This document shows positions 14,861-18,095 of a DNA stretch of 18,095 nucleotides, piece after piece. The stretch lies in the NCBI GenBank assembly GCA_025457845.1, contig JALOTO010000036.1, forward strand, positions 1 through 18,095, in the 5' to 3' direction. A program made the position numbers and the translations under genes. The notes below the pieces were generated by a model that worked only from the letters and a program-made list of their open reading frames with translations, was not told where the DNA came from and made no database searches. This stretch comes from Thermoplasmata archaeon (lineage in GTDB: Archaea > Thermoplasmatota > Thermoplasmata > UBA10834). Numbering within the stretch: the stretch's first letter is position 1; every line of letters begins with the position of its first letter.

Positions 14861-14869
14861 GATATTAAG
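14861..14869 (-). promoter_or_regulatory. TATA box of gfcR
   Basis: On the minus strand CTTAATATC is centred about 36 nt before the gfcR ATG, implying a leader of roughly 10 nt. It overlaps the 3' end of the upstream panE reading frame (stop at 14867-14865). Confidence 0.45.
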
Positions 14870-15766
14870 CTTTCTTAGACAGGCCCGATTCCAGCGCCTC
14901 GACCATGGCCACCAGCGCCTTGTTCAACGGTACCCGGACCCCTTTCTCCTCCGCCAAGCCCACGAACGCCCCGTTTATCTCCCGAATCTCCGTCCGCCTA
15001 CCGAGCTCTACGTCCCTCAGCATGCTCGACCTGTTGCGGGCAGTGTCCCTGGCGACCGCCTTCACCACGGAGAACATGTCAGGGTAAGGCAAGAGGACAC
15101 CATGGGCCTCAGCGATGGCCTGGCACTCCTCGCAGACGCCTCCCATCAGCTCGGTCACCGCCTCGCTGTCGAGGAGGGTCCCGTTGGGGACCCTCAGGAC
15201 CGCCGTGGCGGGGTTGATGCAGGCGTTGACTATGCCCTTGGACCATATCTCTCCCCTCACGTCCCGCTTGACCTCGGCCGGCAGTCCACACTCAGCGAGG
15301 GCAGCCGATATCTCGCTGGCGCCGGCGGGGTCCAGGTCCGAACCGATTATGGTCCGACCAAGGCCCGAGACCTCGACATGGCCAGGGCCCATGAGCGAGG
15401 CTCCGAGGGATGTCGTCCCTCCGAATGCCCTCGGACCCTTCCAGCCCCTTATGATGTCGAGGTTCCGCAGGCCGTTCTGGAGCGTGAGGATTCCCGTCGA
15501 AGGGGCGGCCCAGTCCCTGCACGCGTCCACCGCCGACATGGTGTCGTAGGCCTTCGTCGTGATTATGAGGAGGTCCACGGGAGGGACCTCGGACACATGA
15601 GTGTGAGCATAGACGCGCGCGAGCGCGCGCACGCTTCCTGACAGCTCGAGCCCGCCCGATCGAACGGGTGCTCCTGCCTGCCGACAAGATGGACCTCGTG
15701 CTTCGCGGCTAGTATGCCGCCGAGAGCACTACCGAGCGAGCCGGCACCGAAGACGCAGACGCGCAT
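14865..15766 (-). pseudogene. panE: 2-dehydropantoate 2-reductase (ketopantoate reductase), split by a -1 frameshift
   Basis: Reduces ketopantoate to pantoate with NAD(P)H in CoA synthesis. The N-terminal part is read from the ATG at 15766: MRVCVFGAGSLGSALGGIL with the GAGSLG nucleotide loop, then HEVHLVGRQEH. After about position 15651 homology continues in another frame: GLELSGSVRALARVYAHTH, then LLIITTKAYDT, LQNGL, WSKGIVNACINPATAVLRVP and SSMLRDVELGRRTEIREING, ending GLSKKA. All catalytic-region motifs (Lys of TTKAYDT, Asn of LQNG, Lys of WSKG, Glu of TEI) are present. Adding one base in the CCC at 15651-15653 (GGG on the coding strand) restores a 300-residue protein of normal length. Intactness of every other motif favours a sequencing or assembly error over real decay. 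It follows the AGT-EndoV gene by 24 nt and is probably cotranscribed. Confidence 0.85.
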
Positions 15767-15790
15767 CAGACATCGCTGACGGACACCCGT

Positions 15791-16765
15791 CTATTTGTCA
15801 CTTGTTGCGTGGGCCGCCTCGCCAGCAGCGATGTGGGCGGCCCTCGTAGGTTCTGGGATGCGGTGGACATGGAAGCGCTTCACCAGCGTGAGTGCTGTCC
15901 CGCCGGAGATCCTGTGCCCCGGGGAGATGTAGACTGGCGTCCCATCCTTGCCCCTCGCCATCGCATATCCCGCGACGCTACCGTTCAGGGACACCTCACG
16001 GACGTACTTGCCCCTGGGCCGCCCGAGGCTTCCGCACAGCATCCTCTTCGCAACCCCTATCGTAGGGATGTCGAAGGCCACTCCAAGATGGCTCGCGACC
16101 CCGAAACCGAGAGGATGCAGGGTCCCGTTCCCGTCGTACATGACGACTGTCCCCCTAGGCAGTCTCTCGACGAGAGGGGTGACGAGCGGGAGCTCCCTGA
16201 ACGCGAGGTAGGTCGGGATGTAAGGGAACCTGGCCTTCGCGACGGAATGGTGTCGCCGGACCTCCTCCCCGGTCGAGGGGTCGAATAGGACCGCTGCCGC
16301 GAACGCCTTGTCGCCCCTGTACGCGATGTCGATGCCAGCGACGAGGTCGATCGACTCTGGATCCGTCAACATGACGTGTCTCCTGAGGGCATCCTGCCGT
16401 CCCTTCAGCGCCAGGAGCGGGTGCGGCCCTTCGAAACGATTGAACAAGAAATCATCCATCCGCGCGACCCGGCCGTCCTCGACTGGGACGCCCTCCTGGA
16501 CCAGCAGCTCAGCCTTCCTTGCGGGACCCGGGCCTGTGTAACCGCCGAGCCGCCCGTCAGATTGGACCACGCGGCGGCAAGGCACCCTGACTATGTCGTC
16601 GTTCATGCTCATCGCGAGGCCGACGAACCTGGACGCGACGACGTCCCCCAAGGCCCTCGCGACCTCGCCGTATGTCGTCACCTTACCGGATGGGATCTGG
16701 GCGACGAGGTCGTACGTCTCCTTCCACATGTCGGGAAGGCGCCGGAGGGACTCCAGGCGTTTCAC
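15791..16765 (-). CDS. Fused O6-alkylguanine-DNA alkyltransferase / endonuclease V
   Basis: Two DNA repair enzymes in one 324-residue chain. Residues ~12-100 are the DNA-binding/active-site half of alkylguanine transferase: IPSGKVTTYGEVARALG, AMSMNDD, then VPCRRVVQSDGRLGGY with acceptor Cys63. The usual PCHRV motif has Arg in place of His. Residues ~110-324 are endonuclease V (cuts near deoxyinosine): VAGIDIAYRG (D146), YIPTYLAFRELPLV (E191), MYDGNGTLHPLGFGVASHLG (D211) and VYISPGHRISGG (H284), the expected metal and catalytic positions. A bifunctional protein of this architecture was characterised from Ferroplasma acidarmanus, a Thermoplasmata archaeon. The start is GTG at 16765, with a TATA-like TTTAATACT centred 26 nt upstream, a leaderless arrangement. 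panE follows 24 nt downstream. Confidence 0.92.
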   Translation of the reverse strand: MKRLESLRRLPDMWKETYDLVAQIPSGKVTTYGEVARALGDVVASRFVGLAMSMNDDIVRVPCRRVVQSDGRLGGYTGPGPARKAELLVQEGVPVEDGRVARMDDFLFNRFEGPHPLLALKGRQDALRRHVMLTDPESIDLVAGIDIAYRGDKAFAAAVLFDPSTGEEVRRHHSVAKARFPYIPTYLAFRELPLVTPLVERLPRGTVVMYDGNGTLHPLGFGVASHLGVAFDIPTIGVAKRMLCGSLGRPRGKYVREVSLNGSVAGYAMARGKDGTPVYISPGHRISGGTALTLVKRFHVHRIPEPTRAAHIAAGEAAHATSDK

Positions 16766-16786
16766 GCGAGCTTACTCGCTGTGCAA

Positions 16787-16796
16787 GTATTAAACC
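16787..16796 (-). promoter_or_regulatory. TATA box of the AGT-EndoV gene
   Basis: On the minus strand GTTTAATACT is centred about 26 nt before the GTG at 16765. The 82-nt gap to the upstream MscS stop otherwise holds no recognisable element, so a separate leaderless transcript (with panE) is likely. Confidence 0.6.
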
Positions 16797-16847
16797 CGTA
16801 GCACCCGGGGACACCACCGCGTCTGACCATGTCCGAAACCGCATGCA

Positions 16848-18095
16848 TCACTTGGTCTTCGGCATCTCCTTGATGTAGAGGGTCCTGTGCGGATAGGGGA
16901 TGTCTATGCCTTCCTCGGCGAACCTCTTGTTGACCTCTTCCCTGATCTCGTGTGCGGCCTTCCACTGGTTCATGAAGTCGTCCACCCAGAAGATTACCTT
17001 GAACTCGAGTGCCGAGTCGCCGAAGTTCACGAACCTGGCAACAGGCTCCTTGTCCTTCTCGGTCAGGACGTTCTTGCACTTCCTCGCCGCCTCCACTAGG
17101 ATCCTCTCGACCTTGGCCACGTCCGAGCCATAGGCGACGCCGACCGCCACGTTGGCGGTCGCGCGGATGTCTGGCTTGGTGAGGTTGACTATCTTCTCGT
17201 TGATCAGCTTGTTGTTCGGGAGGACGATGTAGTCGCTCGCGAAGACGTCGTACAGCCTGCAGCTCCTGATCCCGATCTTCTCGATCCGGCACAGTTCGCC
17301 TGTCGGGATGGTGATGTACTCCCCCTCCGCGAACGGTCGGTCCATGAGGAGCATTATCCCGCTGAAGAAGTTGGAGAGCGCGTCCTGCGCCGCGAAGGCT
17401 ATCACCAAGCCGAAGACGCCGACGCCCGTCAGCAGGAAGGTGACGTCGTATCCGAGGTAGGTGACGATGGACATCGCGCCGAAGATCATTATGAGGATCC
17501 CGCCGATCTTGTCGATCACCGGGATGAGGACGTCGTCGATCTGGGAGTCGGTCTTGGATGCCCATCTCTTCCCGAGGTAGACCAGGACCTCCTTGAATAT
17601 CTTGTACGCGACGAAGGTGACCAGGATGATCATGACCAGACCGTAGATCACGAAGATCTCGCCGATGTCCTTCTCGCTCAGGGGCAGGACCGAGAACGAA
17701 CTGACGATACCGTAGACGACGACTATCACGAAGATGGGTTTCCTCATGATGGCCAAGACCTTGTCGTCCAGGTCGGTCTTGGTCTTCTTCGTGAAGACGT
17801 GGGCTATCGGGTCTATGATGTACATGAAGACGACGGCAATCACTGCCCATAGACCGACGCTTATCAGGAAGGTGACATAGTTGTCGTTGAATGGTTCGGG
17901 GAACGGATTGTCGAACATCCCGAGGATCTTGTTCTTGCCAGGGGCGATGACGCCCCAGACCGGGATCATCGATGTGTTCGCGTAGCCGTGCAGAACCTCT
18001 GAGTTGTTTGTGTCGTCGAGGTCGACGAATGTGAAGACGACGGTCTGATTCACGTCCTCCGACGTGACGTCGTTCGTCGCCGACACGATGAGTTT
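16848..18095 (-). CDS. mscS: MscS-family mechanosensitive ion channel, N-terminus beyond window edge
   Basis: Tension-gated channel that releases solutes on osmotic downshift. The frame is open to the window edge. A GTG at 18086 is a possible start, but the first ~65 residues form a hydrophilic, Asn/Thr-rich segment that looks extracytoplasmic, so a signal or anchor helix upstream is likely and the entry is treated as partial. Counting from that GTG, hydrophobic segments lie at ~70-92, 113-133, 143-163 and 188-211. The pore helix follows as TGVGVFGLVIAFAAQDALSN, then FFSGIMLLMDRPFAEGEYITI, the classic TM3/beta-domain junction. The cytoplasmic domain includes VFASDYIVLPNNKLINEKIVN and ends with IDIPYPHRTLYIKEMP, the conserved C-terminal strand. 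Extra membrane helices compared with E. coli MscS (three) are common in archaeal members. Confidence 0.92.
   Translation of the reverse strand, partial: KLIVSATNDVTSEDVNQTVVFTFVDLDDTNNSEVLHGYANTSMIPVWGVIAPGKNKILGMFDNPFPEPFNDNYVTFLISVGLWAVIAVVFMYIIDPIAHVFTKKTKTDLDDKVLAIMRKPIFVIVVVYGIVSSFSVLPLSEKDIGEIFVIYGLVMIILVTFVAYKIFKEVLVYLGKRWASKTDSQIDDVLIPVIDKIGGILIMIFGAMSIVTYLGYDVTFLLTGVGVFGLVIAFAAQDALSNFFSGIMLLMDRPFAEGEYITIPTGELCRIEKIGIRSCRLYDVFASDYIVLPNNKLINEKIVNLTKPDIRATANVAVGVAYGSDVAKVERILVEAARKCKNVLTEKDKEPVARFVNFGDSALEFKVIFWVDDFMNQWKAAHEIREEVNKRFAEEGIDIPYPHRTLYIKEMPKTK

Noticed and set aside
15614..15631. Alternating CG-rich stretch as a possible Z-DNA or regulatory repeat
   Set aside because: It encodes the VRALAR segment of PanE in the restored frame, so codon use explains it; it may only aid sequencing error nearby.
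16762..17850. Long minus-strand frame within mscS
   Set aside because: Same strand but wrong frame relative to the MscS frame, which carries all family motifs; Arg/Asp/His-rich product.

Overview
The window looks like a chromosomal fragment from a GC-rich archaeon, most probably in or near the Thermoplasmatota (Thermoplasmata or Methanomassiliicoccales-like). Several features point that way. There is a fused O6-alkylguanine-DNA alkyltransferase/endonuclease V gene, an architecture known from Ferroplasma. There are also archease, an archaeal-type phosphoglycerate kinase, a GfcR-type HTH-phosphoribosyltransferase regulator, L-aspartate dehydrogenase and a mevalonate-pathway decarboxylase. Many genes have TATA-like boxes centred about 25 to 30 nt before the start codon, which is the signature of leaderless transcripts. 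No tRNA, rRNA, CRISPR array, insertion sequence or phage gene was seen, and gene density is very high; the largest gap between genes is about 195 nt.

Layout, left to right. (1) Positions 1-3062, plus strand: the 3' part of dnaK, then dnaJ, then a protein with RuvX/YqgF-like RNase H-fold motifs. (2) Positions 3059-8003, minus strand: a tight run read as tldD, tldE, nth (endonuclease III), archease and a diphosphomevalonate-decarboxylase-type GHMP enzyme. (3) Positions 8059-9999, plus strand: L-aspartate dehydrogenase (nadX), diverging from tldD across what looks like one shared TATA element, then an M24 Xaa-Pro peptidase. (4) Positions 9996-11506: a small four-helix membrane protein (minus) divergent from an HDAC/AcuC-family deacetylase (plus). 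(5) Positions 11501-14829: a four-CBS protein with a C-terminal ribosome-hibernation-factor-like domain (minus), divergent from phosphoglycerate kinase (plus), which converges on gfcR (minus). (6) Positions 14865-18095, minus strand: a frameshifted ketopantoate reductase, the alkyltransferase/endonuclease V fusion, and an MscS-type channel running off the right edge.

Functional themes are protein quality control (DnaK/DnaJ, TldD/TldE, M24 peptidase), DNA repair (Nth, AGT-EndoV, possibly the RuvX-like protein), cofactor and lipid precursor synthesis (NAD, CoA, isoprenoids), RNA ligation support (archease), and glycolysis with its probable regulator (pgk next to gfcR).

Points worth a second look: the CBS-HPF fusion as a candidate nucleotide-sensing ribosome hibernation factor; the RuvX-like archaeal protein; all four convergent gene pairs having overlapping ends, three of them at a shared CTAG; a two-copy direct repeat ahead of the pgk TATA box; and two single-base frameshifts (tldE 3' end, panE) that may be assembly errors. 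No obviously novel multi-gene system was found; this is mainly a housekeeping region with a few unusual proteins.
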